Translations under genes and position numbers: made by a program | The notes under the pieces: generated by a model | What the model was told of the DNA's origin: nothing | Databases searched by the model: none | Seen by the model: only the letters and a program-made list of their open reading frames with translations | DNA from: an uncultured Collinsella sp. | GTDB taxonomy: Bacteria > Actinomycetota > Coriobacteriia > Coriobacteriales > Coriobacteriaceae | Assembly: GCA_900544115.1 (NCBI GenBank) | Contig: UQTW01000015.1 | Coordinates: 1-52,354 of the forward strand | Length of the DNA stretch: 52,354 nt | Direction of reading: 5' to 3' | Shown here: in pieces, positions 15,198-23,573 of the stretch | Position numbering within the stretch: position 1 is the first letter of the stretch | Layout: the number at the start of each line of letters is the position of its first letter

Positions 15198-17975
15198 CTA
15201 TTTACGACCGAACTTGATTTTGATTGCACGCTTTAAAGCATACTTGCCAAGGCTCGGGAGCTTTTGCTCGTATTTGACCATCGTGGAGCACTCGGGGCGA
15301 TCGCGATCCAGATGGATGGCATCGAACGCGCACTTGGTGGTGCACAGGCCGCAGCCGATGCACTTGTTGGGGTCGACGATTGAGGCACCGCAGCCAAGGC
15401 AACGGGCGGTCTCGGCGCGCACCTGCTCTTCGGTAAAGGTCTCGACGTACTCGCTGAAGGGCGCGGCCTTCTCGCGCTCGTGGTCCACGTGGGCAACCTC
15501 ACGGCTCGCGTTGTCATAGCTCTCAATCACAACATCGTCGCGGTCAAGCGCGGTGTAGCGGCGCTGGTTGCGGCCGATGGTGAGCGTGGAGCCCGGCTGC
15601 ACAAAGCGATGGATGGACACCGCGGCCTCATGACCGGCCGCGATAGCGTCGATGGCAAAGCTGGGGCCGGTGTAGACGTCGCCGCCCACAAAGATGTCGG
15701 GTTCGGCGGTCTGGTAAGTCTGGGGATCGGCAAGGGCACCCTGGCCGCGGCCGAGCTCCACCTTGGAGCCAGCCAGCAGGTCGCCCCACACAATGGACTG
15801 GCCAATCGACATGACGACACGGTCGGCATCGACACGGCGCAGATCGTTCTCGTCGTACTCGGGCGCAAAACGGCCCTCGTCGTCAAAGACACGCGTGCAG
15901 CGCTTGAAGGTGATGCCGCACACACGACCCGCATCGTCCAGGTGAATCTCCTTGGGGCCCCAGCCGCAGCTGATGTGAGCGCCGTCCTCAACGGCCTCGC
16001 GACGCTCCTCCTCGCTGGCGGGCATCTGGGCCTCGCTCTCCAGGCAGAACATCTCAACGTGCTCGGAACCCAGACGGCAGGCGTTGCGCGCGACGTCGAT
16101 AGCCACGTTGCCGCCGCCCACCACGATGGTGCGGCCGGGCAGCGCGTCAATCTTGCCGCTGTTGACCTCGCGCAAGAAGTCGACGGCCACGGTCACGTCC
16201 TCGGCATCCTCGCCCGGAATACCGGCGAGGCGGCCGCCCTGGCAGCCGATGGCAACATAAAAGGCCTTAAAGCCCTGCTCGCGCAGCTCGTCGAGCGTCA
16301 CATCGCGACCGACTTCCACGCCATAGCGGAACTCGGCACCCATCAGGCGAATGACCTCGACCTCGGCCTCGATAACATCCTTCTGCAGCTTAAAGCTGGG
16401 AATACCGTAAGTGAGCATGCCGCCCGGGCGCTCGTTTTTCTCGAACACGACGGGCTTGTAGCCCTTCTCGGCCAGATAGAAAGCGCAGGACAGACCGGCC
16501 GGGCCGGCACCGATGATGGCGATCTTCTGATCGAAGCCGCCGGCACGCGTCGGGGTCACCACGGGCGGGACATAGCGGGTCGCGGCATCAAGATCGCGCT
16601 GGGCGATGAACTTCTTGACCTCGTCGATAGCCACGGCGGCATCCACGCGACCACGGGTGCAGGCATCCTCGCAGCGGCGGTTGCACACGCGGCCGCAGAT
16701 AGCGGGCAGCGGGTTCTCGCGCTTGATGAGCGCCAGCGCCTCGTCATAGCGGCCCTGCGCCGCGAGCTTTAAGTAGCCCTGAACGGCAACGTGCGCGGGG
16801 CAAGCCGTCTTGCAGGGCGCGGTGCCGGACTCGTGCGTCTCGATACGGTTATCGTTGCGGTAGTTGGGCGACCACTTGGTGTGGTCCCACTTGGTGGCAT
16901 CGGGCAGCTCCTGGCGCGGATACTCGGGCACCTGTCCGCCGGCCTTTTTGCTGCAGAGCTTCTGGCCGAGCTTAGCGGCACCGGCAGGGCACACCTCAAC
17001 GCAGCGACCGCAGGCCACGCACTTATCCTTCTCGACCTTGGCGACATAGGCCGAGCGCGACAGATTGGGCGTGTTGAACAGCTGCGAGGTGCGCAGGGCA
17101 TAGCACACGTTGACGTTGCAGTTGCAGATGGCAAAGATCTTGTTCTCGCCGTCGATATTGGTGATCTGGTGCACAAAGCCGTTGTCCTCGGCCTGGCGCA
17201 AAATGTCGTAGACTTCCTCGCGCGTCACATAATGGCCGCGGTCGGTCTCGACCACGTAGTCGGCCATATCGCCCACGGCAATGCACCAGTCGGCCGGGTC
17301 GTCGGCGCAGCCCTCGCCCATCACGCGACGGCTCGCGCGGCAGCTGCAGGTGCTGGCGGCATACTTACCCTCGTATTTGTCGAGCCAGTGCTCGATATGC
17401 TCGATCGGCACCGAGGTACTCGCGGCATCGATGGCCTTCTCGACCGGAATGACATGCATGCCGATGCCGGCACCGCCGGGCGGCACCATCGGCGTGGCCT
17501 TGGACAGCGGTCCCTTGGACGCCTGCTCAAAGAACTTGGCATAGACCGGATGCTCCTCGAGCTGGCTCACGCGCATGTTGAGGAACTCGGCGGAACCCGG
17601 CACCAGCATGGGCAGCACCCACTGCTTGGCGCGCTCGGGGTTTTCCCAGTTGTACTCGAGCAGACCCGTGTAGCTCATGTCGTCGAGCATCTTCTCGATA
17701 TCGGCCTCGGGCATGCCGGTGAGCTTGACCATCTCGGGCAGCGTATAGGGACGGCGCATCTTCATCTTGCAGAGCACTTCGGCCTGCTCGTCGGTTGCGG
17801 CCTCGGCAAACGACCAGTACTCGTAGCCCAGCAGCTCGTCGCGGTGCAACAGGCGGTTGGTGCAGTGCTCACACAGTTTGACGATGGCCTCGCGCGGATG
17901 CTCCGGTATCGGCGGCACGAACTCCGCGCCGATATCGGGCTCGGTATAGCTAATCCCCGGTCCGTTGAGAATCAT
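15198..17975 (-). CDS. FAD/NAD(P)-dependent oxidoreductase with multiple Fe-S clusters (GltD-like core)
   Basis: The 925-aa soluble protein has several parts in order. An N-terminal ~330-residue part carries a winged-helix-like stretch and Cys-rich motifs (CEHC, TCSCRAS, CNCNVNVC). A ferredoxin motif CVACGRCVEVC follows. A GltD-like DPYD/glutamate-synthase N-terminal Fe-S module has CKTACPAHV and CGRVCNRRCEDAC. Next are an FAD fold with IIGAGPAGLSCAFYLAEKG, an NAD(P) fold with VVGGGNVAIDVAR, and a C-terminal ferredoxin with CIGCGLCTTKC. It likely moves electrons between NAD(P)H and an unknown acceptor. ATG 17975 has AGAAGGGA upstream; longer frames extend into the regulator region. It diverges from tetR; the substrate is unknown. 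Confidence 0.85.
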   Translation of the reverse strand: MILNGPGISYTEPDIGAEFVPPIPEHPREAIVKLCEHCTNRLLHRDELLGYEYWSFAEAATDEQAEVLCKMKMRRPYTLPEMVKLTGMPEADIEKMLDDMSYTGLLEYNWENPERAKQWVLPMLVPGSAEFLNMRVSQLEEHPVYAKFFEQASKGPLSKATPMVPPGGAGIGMHVIPVEKAIDAASTSVPIEHIEHWLDKYEGKYAASTCSCRASRRVMGEGCADDPADWCIAVGDMADYVVETDRGHYVTREEVYDILRQAEDNGFVHQITNIDGENKIFAICNCNVNVCYALRTSQLFNTPNLSRSAYVAKVEKDKCVACGRCVEVCPAGAAKLGQKLCSKKAGGQVPEYPRQELPDATKWDHTKWSPNYRNDNRIETHESGTAPCKTACPAHVAVQGYLKLAAQGRYDEALALIKRENPLPAICGRVCNRRCEDACTRGRVDAAVAIDEVKKFIAQRDLDAATRYVPPVVTPTRAGGFDQKIAIIGAGPAGLSCAFYLAEKGYKPVVFEKNERPGGMLTYGIPSFKLQKDVIEAEVEVIRLMGAEFRYGVEVGRDVTLDELREQGFKAFYVAIGCQGGRLAGIPGEDAEDVTVAVDFLREVNSGKIDALPGRTIVVGGGNVAIDVARNACRLGSEHVEMFCLESEAQMPASEEERREAVEDGAHISCGWGPKEIHLDDAGRVCGITFKRCTRVFDDEGRFAPEYDENDLRRVDADRVVMSIGQSIVWGDLLAGSKVELGRGQGALADPQTYQTAEPDIFVGGDVYTGPSFAIDAIAAGHEAAVSIHRFVQPGSTLTIGRNQRRYTALDRDDVVIESYDNASREVAHVDHEREKAAPFSEYVETFTEEQVRAETARCLGCGASIVDPNKCIGCGLCTTKCAFDAIHLDRDRPECSTMVKYEQKLPSLGKYALKRAIKIKFGRK

Positions 17976-18084
17976 GGTTATCCCTTCTCTTGCCGCAGCC
18001 CGGCGAGACCGCAGCGCCCCTCTTTTTTTGCAGGCCGAGCATGCCCCCATGCCGTTCACCCGCCATTGTTGGCATTGTGTCAAA

Positions 18085-18140
18085 AATAGTATTGACGAAC
18101 CGTCAACAATATTCAAGACTGTTAGGCGAACGGTCAGGCA
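18085..18140. promoter_or_regulatory. Divergent promoter region with two TetR-type operator dyads
   Basis: TTGACG-AAC-CGTCAA at 18092-18106 is a perfect 6-bp-arm dyad. A related sequence, TTAGGCGAACGGTCAG, lies about 30 bp on, near 18122-18137. Both share CGAAC and GTCA. They lie between the oxidoreductase (-) and TetR (+) starts, the usual place for autoregulated TetR control of both directions. Confidence 0.7.
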
Positions 18141-18164
18141 AAAGAGGATGAAAGGCGGCAAAAC

Positions 18165-18827
18165 ATGGGCAACAACACAGCGGATATCTCTGTGGTCGAT
18201 GCCGTCCCCGCATCCGATAGCGCGGCAAAGCGCCTGACGGGCGACGAACGCCGTCGCGAGATTCTCGATGCCGTGCGCACCGTAAGCTCCGAGCTGGGCG
18301 TGTCCCACCTATCGGTATCGGCCGTGACCAAGCGAGCCGGCTGCACGCGCTCGCTGTTCTACCACTACTTCGCCGACATGGACGCCGCCGTCACCGCCGT
18401 CATGGACGAGGCAATCGACGGTTTTATCTCCGAGCTCGAGCAGTGGAATGCCGGCCGCACCGTTGGTGATATCGAGGGCGCGCTCGACACCGTCGCCCCA
18501 CTCTTTAAGCGTCTGGTCGCCAGCGGCCACGAGCTGCCGAGTACGCTCACCTCGAGCAGCGGCGCGCTCTACGGCGGCTTTTTGCACAACGTGGTCCAGC
18601 GCGTGGCGCAGTATATCTGCGATACCACCGTGGTGGATTTTGTCGCCCATCATGAGCTACGCATCGACCATGTCTACGAGACGTTCTACACCCTCATCAT
18701 GGGTCTTTTGATGTATATCCGCACGCACCCCGATGTGCCCGACGAGACGGTCAAGGAAATCATCGCCTCGACACTCCACATCGAGGGCTACACCGCCAAG
18801 TATCCGGAGCGCAAGCCCCAGAACTGA
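18165..18827 (+). CDS. TetR-family transcriptional regulator
   Basis: The 220-aa protein has an N-terminal helix-turn-helix typical of TetR: REILDAVRTV, LSVSAVTKRAGCTRSLFYHYF (residues ~27-70). The C-terminal ligand-binding part has no recognisable specificity. It diverges from the flavin oxidoreductase gene and is followed 63 nt later by the DUF5692 gene, and dyads lie in the divergent gap. It probably represses one or both flanking genes until an unknown ligand binds. Confidence 0.88.
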   Translation: MGNNTADISVVDAVPASDSAAKRLTGDERRREILDAVRTVSSELGVSHLSVSAVTKRAGCTRSLFYHYFADMDAAVTAVMDEAIDGFISELEQWNAGRTVGDIEGALDTVAPLFKRLVASGHELPSTLTSSSGALYGGFLHNVVQRVAQYICDTTVVDFVAHHELRIDHVYETFYTLIMGLLMYIRTHPDVPDETVKEIIASTLHIEGYTAKYPERKPQN

Positions 18828-18890
18828 CGACATTTGGCCAAACTGCCCGCGATCGGAAGAGGGGCCGCGGGCGTGTGAAAGGAGAGCAGC

Positions 18891-19898
18891 ATGCTGTTCG
18901 ATGTTTGGGGTAGCGATACCCTTATCCACTGGGCCGGCTGGGCCATGGTCTTTATTGGCCTGATCGTGCTCAACGAGGTCGGCCGCCGCACCAAGCTGGG
19001 CGCGGCAATCATCTTTGGCGTGGCTCCGCTGGCCATGACCATCTACTGCGTCGCTATCGCCATCGGCGTCTCGCAGGGTGCCGAGTGGGCGCTCACCAAC
19101 CCCACCCATGTGTACCAGAACAGCTGGTTCCACTACGCCAAGGTATACGCGGCGCTGGCCGGTTGCTGGGGCTTCATTGCCATTAAGTACCAGTGGGGCA
19201 AGATCGGCAAGGCGCATTGGTTCCGCGCGTGGCCGTTTGTGATCGTCGCCATCAACATCATGATTGCCGTCGTGTCCGACTTTGAGAGCGCCTATCACTT
19301 CTTTGTCCTGGGCCAGTCCACTTGGGTCACCTCCGAGGGCGCCACGCAGCTTGCCGGCTGGAACAACGTGTTCAACGGCATCGCGGGCATCATCAACATC
19401 TTCTGCATGACCGGTTGGTGGAGCGTCTACGCCTCCGAGGACAAGACCGACATGCTGTGGCCCGACATGACCTGGGTCTACATCATCGCCTACGACATCT
19501 GGAACTTCTGCTACACCTACAACTGCCTGCCCACCCACTCCTGGTTCTGCGGCTTTGCGCTGCTGCTGGCGCCCACCGTCGCCGCCTTTATCTGGAACAA
19601 GGGCGGCTGGATCCAGAACCGTGCCTTTACGCTGGCCATTTGGTGCATGTTTGCCCAGGTGTTCCCGTACTTCCAGGAGGAGTCCATCTTTGTGACGCAC
19701 TCCACGCTTGACCCCGGCGCCGCTACCGCGGTCTCGGTCGCTGCGTTGATCGCCAACATCGCCGCGATCATCTACATCGCCTACCGCGCCAAGAAGCTCG
19801 GCCGCAATCCCTACAAGCAGGATGTCTTTGAGGGCACCAGCGATTGGGAGAAGGCTACCGCTCGCCGCGCCAAGGTTGATTACGCGCACGCCGAGTAA
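18891..19898 (+). CDS. DUF5692 family polytopic membrane protein
   Basis: The 335-aa protein has about nine membrane segments and is rich in Trp, His and Tyr at segment ends, for example HWAGWAMVFIG, WFHYAKVYAALAGCWG, WNFCYTYNCLPTHSWFCG. I recognise it as DUF5692; no function is known. AAGGAG lies 6 nt before the ATG. It follows tetR in the same direction, and the large Fe-S flavoprotein is divergent, so a membrane redox or transport partner role is an inference. The charged C-terminus (KKLGRNPYKQDVFEG) is probably cytoplasmic. Confidence 0.75.
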   Translation: MLFDVWGSDTLIHWAGWAMVFIGLIVLNEVGRRTKLGAAIIFGVAPLAMTIYCVAIAIGVSQGAEWALTNPTHVYQNSWFHYAKVYAALAGCWGFIAIKYQWGKIGKAHWFRAWPFVIVAINIMIAVVSDFESAYHFFVLGQSTWVTSEGATQLAGWNNVFNGIAGIINIFCMTGWWSVYASEDKTDMLWPDMTWVYIIAYDIWNFCYTYNCLPTHSWFCGFALLLAPTVAAFIWNKGGWIQNRAFTLAIWCMFAQVFPYFQEESIFVTHSTLDPGAATAVSVAALIANIAAIIYIAYRAKKLGRNPYKQDVFEGTSDWEKATARRAKVDYAHAE

Positions 19899-19966
19899 CA
19901 TGTTGGCCGCTGTTGGCACTTGGGCATAGGCCCGCTCACCAGGCCTTTCAATCCAATGTCTCGCAG

Positions 19967-20007
19967 AGCCCCCGAAAAGCGTTTCGCTCGCTTTCCGGGG
20001 GCTTTTT
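19967..20007 (+). terminator. Intrinsic terminator after the DUF5692 gene
   Basis: AGCCCCCGAAAAGCG pairs with CGCTTTCCGGGGGCT (one mismatch) and runs into a T tract. It closes the tetR-DUF5692 unit. Confidence 0.92.
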
Positions 20008-20136
20008 GTCGTTGCGCCTCTATTCATCTATTCAAAAACACGCGCATATATAAAATCGGATTTCAAATCATGCGGCGGCTCTATGGAGCCCCGTTTTTGG
20101 GTACATTGTTGTCCCGATATTGAGCTTGGGGGATAT

Positions 20137-21639
20137 ATGAAAGATGAGACGATGGGCCAAGAGGATGCGGTCCAAGATGCAGAAGCGTGTGCCGAGGCCC
20201 TGGAGAGTCTAGACCAGATCGCGCTGGCCGAGATTACGTTTGACGATTCGAGCGTTGATGTGCAGCATGAGCCGGAAATCGAGGCGCAGCTCGATGATCA
20301 GGATGCAAAAGACGATGGCGCCGCGCCCACCGAAGACGAGGCAGGTCACGAAGACACCGAAAGCAAGGCCGGCAATCAGCCCGAATCCGACACGGGCGAG
20401 GAAACCGTCTTGCTCGACAGCTTGCCGGCCGAGGATTCGCTGACCCGCGAGCTTCCTGGCCTGGGTTCCGCACCAGCCGTGGACGAGACCATCGCCATGG
20501 GCGATATTCCCCTACCGTCCGTTCCCTCGGCACGCGAGGCCGAGGTTCGTCATCGCAAGATGTCGCCCAAGCGCCGCAATCTGATGGTCGCCGGTATCGT
20601 GGCCGCCGCGCTCGTCGCCGGCGGTGCAGGCTATGCTGCCTGGAACGGATATCAGCAAGAGCAGGCTGCCGCTGTCGCCGCCAATGCCCACACGATGATG
20701 TCGGTGCAGATTGGCGTGCATGCCGCGGGCCTCGACTGTTCCACCAGCTCTAAGATTCCCGTACAGGTGAGCGGTCAGGACGCTGATGGCTCATCCGTGA
20801 GCGAAACGCTCTATGTTGACGAGCACGGCCGCGGCATCAAACTGCTGCCCGGCGATTACACGCTCTCCATCGCTGCCTCTCCCATCGCGGCCGACGGCAC
20901 CATCTATACCGTCCCGACCACCAAGGCTCAGGTCACGATCAAGAGCGACGGACAGGACCTAAGCAGCCAGGCCGCCTTTAAGCTCAAGGCGCCTTCGGCC
21001 GACACGGTGACTGACGACCAGATCGATGCCGCCGCCAAATATGCCGAGGAGGGAGGCGCGAGCTCCGCCGCCACCGCCAAGGTGCTCCAGCAGGCGGCAA
21101 CCGCGCGGCGCGACGCCGCCGTCAATGCCGTGAGCGCGCAAAAGGCACAGGCGGCCCGTGATGCCGACGCCCGCCACAAGGCAACCGACCTCTACCAGCT
21201 CGATATCCCCGTCGAGTGGTACGGCAAGGTCGAGACTTGGCAAAATGGCAGCACGCTATGCATCTATCTTGCCGGCGACAGCGATACACCGATCGTGACG
21301 CTCGTCGCAGTGCGCGAGGGCGAGAGCTTTACGCCCGATGAGGGCGATACGGTTTTGGGTGCGGCCAACCTAGGCAACGGTTATACCGTCTACGCCAGCG
21401 GTCCCGTCTATCCGTACGTGGTGCCCCAGACCATCAACGGACGGACGCAGAATCCCGTGTCGACCTACCCTATGGACTCGGCCATTGAGCTTGTCGAGCT
21501 CACGACCGGCAACCGCTACACCTATAGCCAGATCAAGAACGTACTGGTCGGCAAAGACGGCAAGGCCGACGCTGCGACCAAACTCGAGACCGACTACCTC
21601 GCCCAGATTCTCCTGCCGAGCATCAAGGCCCAGGATTAG
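20137..21639 (+). CDS. Unknown single-pass membrane protein with acidic N-terminus
   Basis: I do not recognise this 500-aa protein. Residues 1 to ~145 are highly acidic and low-complexity. A basic stretch (RHRKMSPKRRN) precedes one membrane helix near 150-172. The remaining ~330 residues are probably outside the cell: an Ala/Lys-rich helical segment near 290-350 followed by a compact Thr/Tyr-rich domain. Type II topology is likely by the positive-inside rule. ATG 20137 is preferred because GGGGGA lies before it; the frame extends upstream without a ribosome site. No neighbour in the same direction suggests a partner. Confidence 0.7.
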   Translation: MKDETMGQEDAVQDAEACAEALESLDQIALAEITFDDSSVDVQHEPEIEAQLDDQDAKDDGAAPTEDEAGHEDTESKAGNQPESDTGEETVLLDSLPAEDSLTRELPGLGSAPAVDETIAMGDIPLPSVPSAREAEVRHRKMSPKRRNLMVAGIVAAALVAGGAGYAAWNGYQQEQAAAVAANAHTMMSVQIGVHAAGLDCSTSSKIPVQVSGQDADGSSVSETLYVDEHGRGIKLLPGDYTLSIAASPIAADGTIYTVPTTKAQVTIKSDGQDLSSQAAFKLKAPSADTVTDDQIDAAAKYAEEGGASSAATAKVLQQAATARRDAAVNAVSAQKAQAARDADARHKATDLYQLDIPVEWYGKVETWQNGSTLCIYLAGDSDTPIVTLVAVREGESFTPDEGDTVLGAANLGNGYTVYASGPVYPYVVPQTINGRTQNPVSTYPMDSAIELVELTTGNRYTYSQIKNVLVGKDGKADAATKLETDYLAQILLPSIKAQD

Positions 21640-21683
21640 CGGACCATGACACCTGAGTCCTGGCCTCGCAAATCCATAGACGA

Positions 21684-23036
21684 TTAGGAAAGGAGCCACT
21701 TCCATGCGGGCACAGCATGTACCACGCCGTGTTTGCATGGAATATCGGCCTGCTCATCCATGGTAACGATTACCGACTCGCCAAGATCAAACTGGGCCAT
21801 CGCGGCATCGAGCGCGGCAATTTCGCGCTCGCGCGTTTTCTCGCTTGTCATATCCACACTTACCTGAATCAGGCCGTAAGCCTGCATGAGCAGTGCATCC
21901 CCAGCCACAAAGTCCACCTCATGGCTTTTATTCTTATCTTTAATCAGCAGGCGGCAAACCGAACCGGGCCGCACGGCGGGGGTCCTTCTTCTGAGCGCAT
22001 TGAACACCGCGGTCTCGAGCCTCTGACCATGATCCAATGCCGATGCGGGGGAGAACGCTCCGAACATCGCAGGATCGACGGCGTAGACCTTAGACGCAGA
22101 CCGCGTATTATTTGCAAGCGAACGCGTGAACTCCGGCACCGAAAACAGCAGGTAGGCGTCCTCGTAATACTCAAGTAAGTCGCTGAGCGTATTTCGACTG
22201 ACGGATATCTGTCTGCTCTTGAACTCGTTGTACACTTTGTTCACTGACAGCTCTCGTCCCGAAGATGCCATGCACCGCGCCAGAAACAGCGAGGCCAAAC
22301 GGGGGTTCTTGACGTCGTAACGTTCAACGACGTCCATGGCGACCGTTCGCGACGCATATTCCTGTAGCAGCTGAATCGCGTCTGCGGGCGTCTGCTCAAG
22401 TGTCGCGATGAATCCCCCTCGCTCGAGATATCCGACCAGATGGTGTCGGAGCAACGCTGCATCGCTCGAGGAGAAGGGTGCGTTCGACTCAGGAACGCTC
22501 CCCGTCTTATATCGGACGTATTCCGAAAAACTCAACGGAAAAAGCTCTCGCACAAGAGAACGGCCCCTGAACTCGCTCTTAAGTTCTGAGGACAGCATCT
22601 TAGAAGAAGATCCCGTCACGTAAACGGTCGCCTTCTCCGTATCGACCACGCGTCGCAGAAACGCACCCCATTCGGGTATTTCCTGGATCTCGTCAAAGAA
22701 AAGGTAGGCGCCCTCGCCTCGAGCAGCAGGATATAGTGCATAGAATGTATCGAGCACGTCCGCTAGTAGCGATGGCTCATACGGACGCAAGCGCTCATCC
22801 TCAAAATTGAAATATAGCATCCGGTCAAGCTCGACGCCTTGGCCCTGAAGCCGCCGTATCTCCTGATACAGGCGATACGTCTTTCCACAACGACGGGCGC
22901 CCACAATCACATATACGATGTTGTCGCGCTTTGGCTCCTGCGGGTTGCCCAGATCAAGGTCGCGCTCAAAGACCTGCGGAATCCCCTGTTGCTCAAAGTC
23001 CTTTATTTTTTGAGCCACCAAGTCGTTGAATGCCAT
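21684..23036 (-). CDS. AAA_14/DUF4143-type P-loop ATPase
   Basis: The 450-aa protein has a Walker A-like GARRCGKTYRLYQEI near residue 47, Walker B-like YLFFDEIQEIPEWG near 125, sensor-type VYVTGSSSKML, and a C-terminal DUF4143-like region with EVDFVAGD. This family is common in gut bacteria and archaea as single, variably present genes; its role is unknown. GGAG lies 4-5 nt before the ATG. It is convergent with the preceding membrane-protein gene and alone in its unit. A 25-bp inverted repeat lies directly upstream. The codon use looks less GC-biased than that of its neighbours, which suggests acquisition. Confidence 0.88.
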   Translation of the reverse strand: MAFNDLVAQKIKDFEQQGIPQVFERDLDLGNPQEPKRDNIVYVIVGARRCGKTYRLYQEIRRLQGQGVELDRMLYFNFEDERLRPYEPSLLADVLDTFYALYPAARGEGAYLFFDEIQEIPEWGAFLRRVVDTEKATVYVTGSSSKMLSSELKSEFRGRSLVRELFPLSFSEYVRYKTGSVPESNAPFSSSDAALLRHHLVGYLERGGFIATLEQTPADAIQLLQEYASRTVAMDVVERYDVKNPRLASLFLARCMASSGRELSVNKVYNEFKSRQISVSRNTLSDLLEYYEDAYLLFSVPEFTRSLANNTRSASKVYAVDPAMFGAFSPASALDHGQRLETAVFNALRRRTPAVRPGSVCRLLIKDKNKSHEVDFVAGDALLMQAYGLIQVSVDMTSEKTREREIAALDAAMAQFDLGESVIVTMDEQADIPCKHGVVHAVPAWKWLLS

Positions 23037-23044
23037 AATTCTCC

Positions 23045-23104
23045 AATCTTGCTCTCCTGCTAATCAAGATTATAACGATTCTTGATTAGCAGGAGAGCAA
23101 GATT
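23045..23104 (-). promoter_or_regulatory. 25-bp perfect inverted repeat around a TATAAT box upstream of the ATPase
   Basis: The arms 23045-23069 and 23080-23104 are perfectly complementary, with a 10-nt loop. On the gene strand TATAAT (rc of 23069-23074) lies at the loop. ATCTTGATTA recurs as 23061-23070 (rc) and 23111-23120. The repeat ends 9 nt before the start codon. It may be an operator or a 5'-leader hairpin that also holds a ribosome-site-like AGGAG. Confidence 0.6.
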
Positions 23105-23244
23105 ATGCGTATCTTGATTAATGGATAAGCAAGTTTTCTATTAGTGGCCCCTCCCGGAGGATATCGAGCGGCCGAGGGGGGCAGGCATGAACGCCTCTAG
23201 CCGAAAACAAAGTAGCTAAAAAAGCCCCGTCCCAAATGAGCTAC

Positions 23245-23439
23245 TTAACGCCAGGGGTCGGCTTCGAAGAGGGGCTCGCGCTCGGGGCGACGATCGCTAT
23301 AAGGATCGTAGCCGTCGTCATCCTCGTTCTCGGCACGGATGTAGGGGTCGCGCGGCTTGGGCACAGGCTTGGGTGCAGGCTTGGGTGCGGCCGGCGCGGC
23401 GTTGGCAACCGGCGCATTCGTCTTGTTCTTGTCTATCAT
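23245..23439 (-). CDS. Small proline-rich acidic protein
   Basis: This 64-aa hypothetical protein has an Ala/Pro/Lys repeat (PAAPKPAPKPVPKPRDPY) followed by an acidic Asp/Tyr/Arg tail. It has no membrane segment or cysteine. ATG 23439 lies 8 nt after AAGGAG; an upstream in-frame ATG would be only 2 nt from that site. It lies downstream of clpB on the same strand, but past a terminator. I do not recognise a family. Confidence 0.55.
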   Translation of the reverse strand: MIDKNKTNAPVANAAPAAPKPAPKPVPKPRDPYIRAENEDDDGYDPYSDRRPEREPLFEADPWR

Positions 23440-23491
23440 CTGCATATCTCCTTGCCATGCAATCGTGTTCAACATTATCGATTGTCGCACG

Positions 23492-23528
23492 AAAAAGGGC
23501 GGCGGACCCAATTGGATCCGCCGCCCTT
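23492..23528 (-). terminator. Intrinsic terminator after clpB
   Basis: On the minus strand AAGGGCGGCGGATCC pairs with GGGTCCGCCGCCCTT (one mismatch), followed by TTTCG. It lies 46 nt after the clpB stop. Confidence 0.85.
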
Positions 23529-23573
23529 GGCGTTTAGAGACGGCTGGCAGATTTTAAGGCATGTCCCATAAAT

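Noticed and set aside
18070..18308. N-terminal extension of the flavin oxidoreductase gene past ATG 17975
   Set aside because: The extra codons would cover the tetR operator region and tetR start and lack similarity; AGAAGGGA supports 17975.
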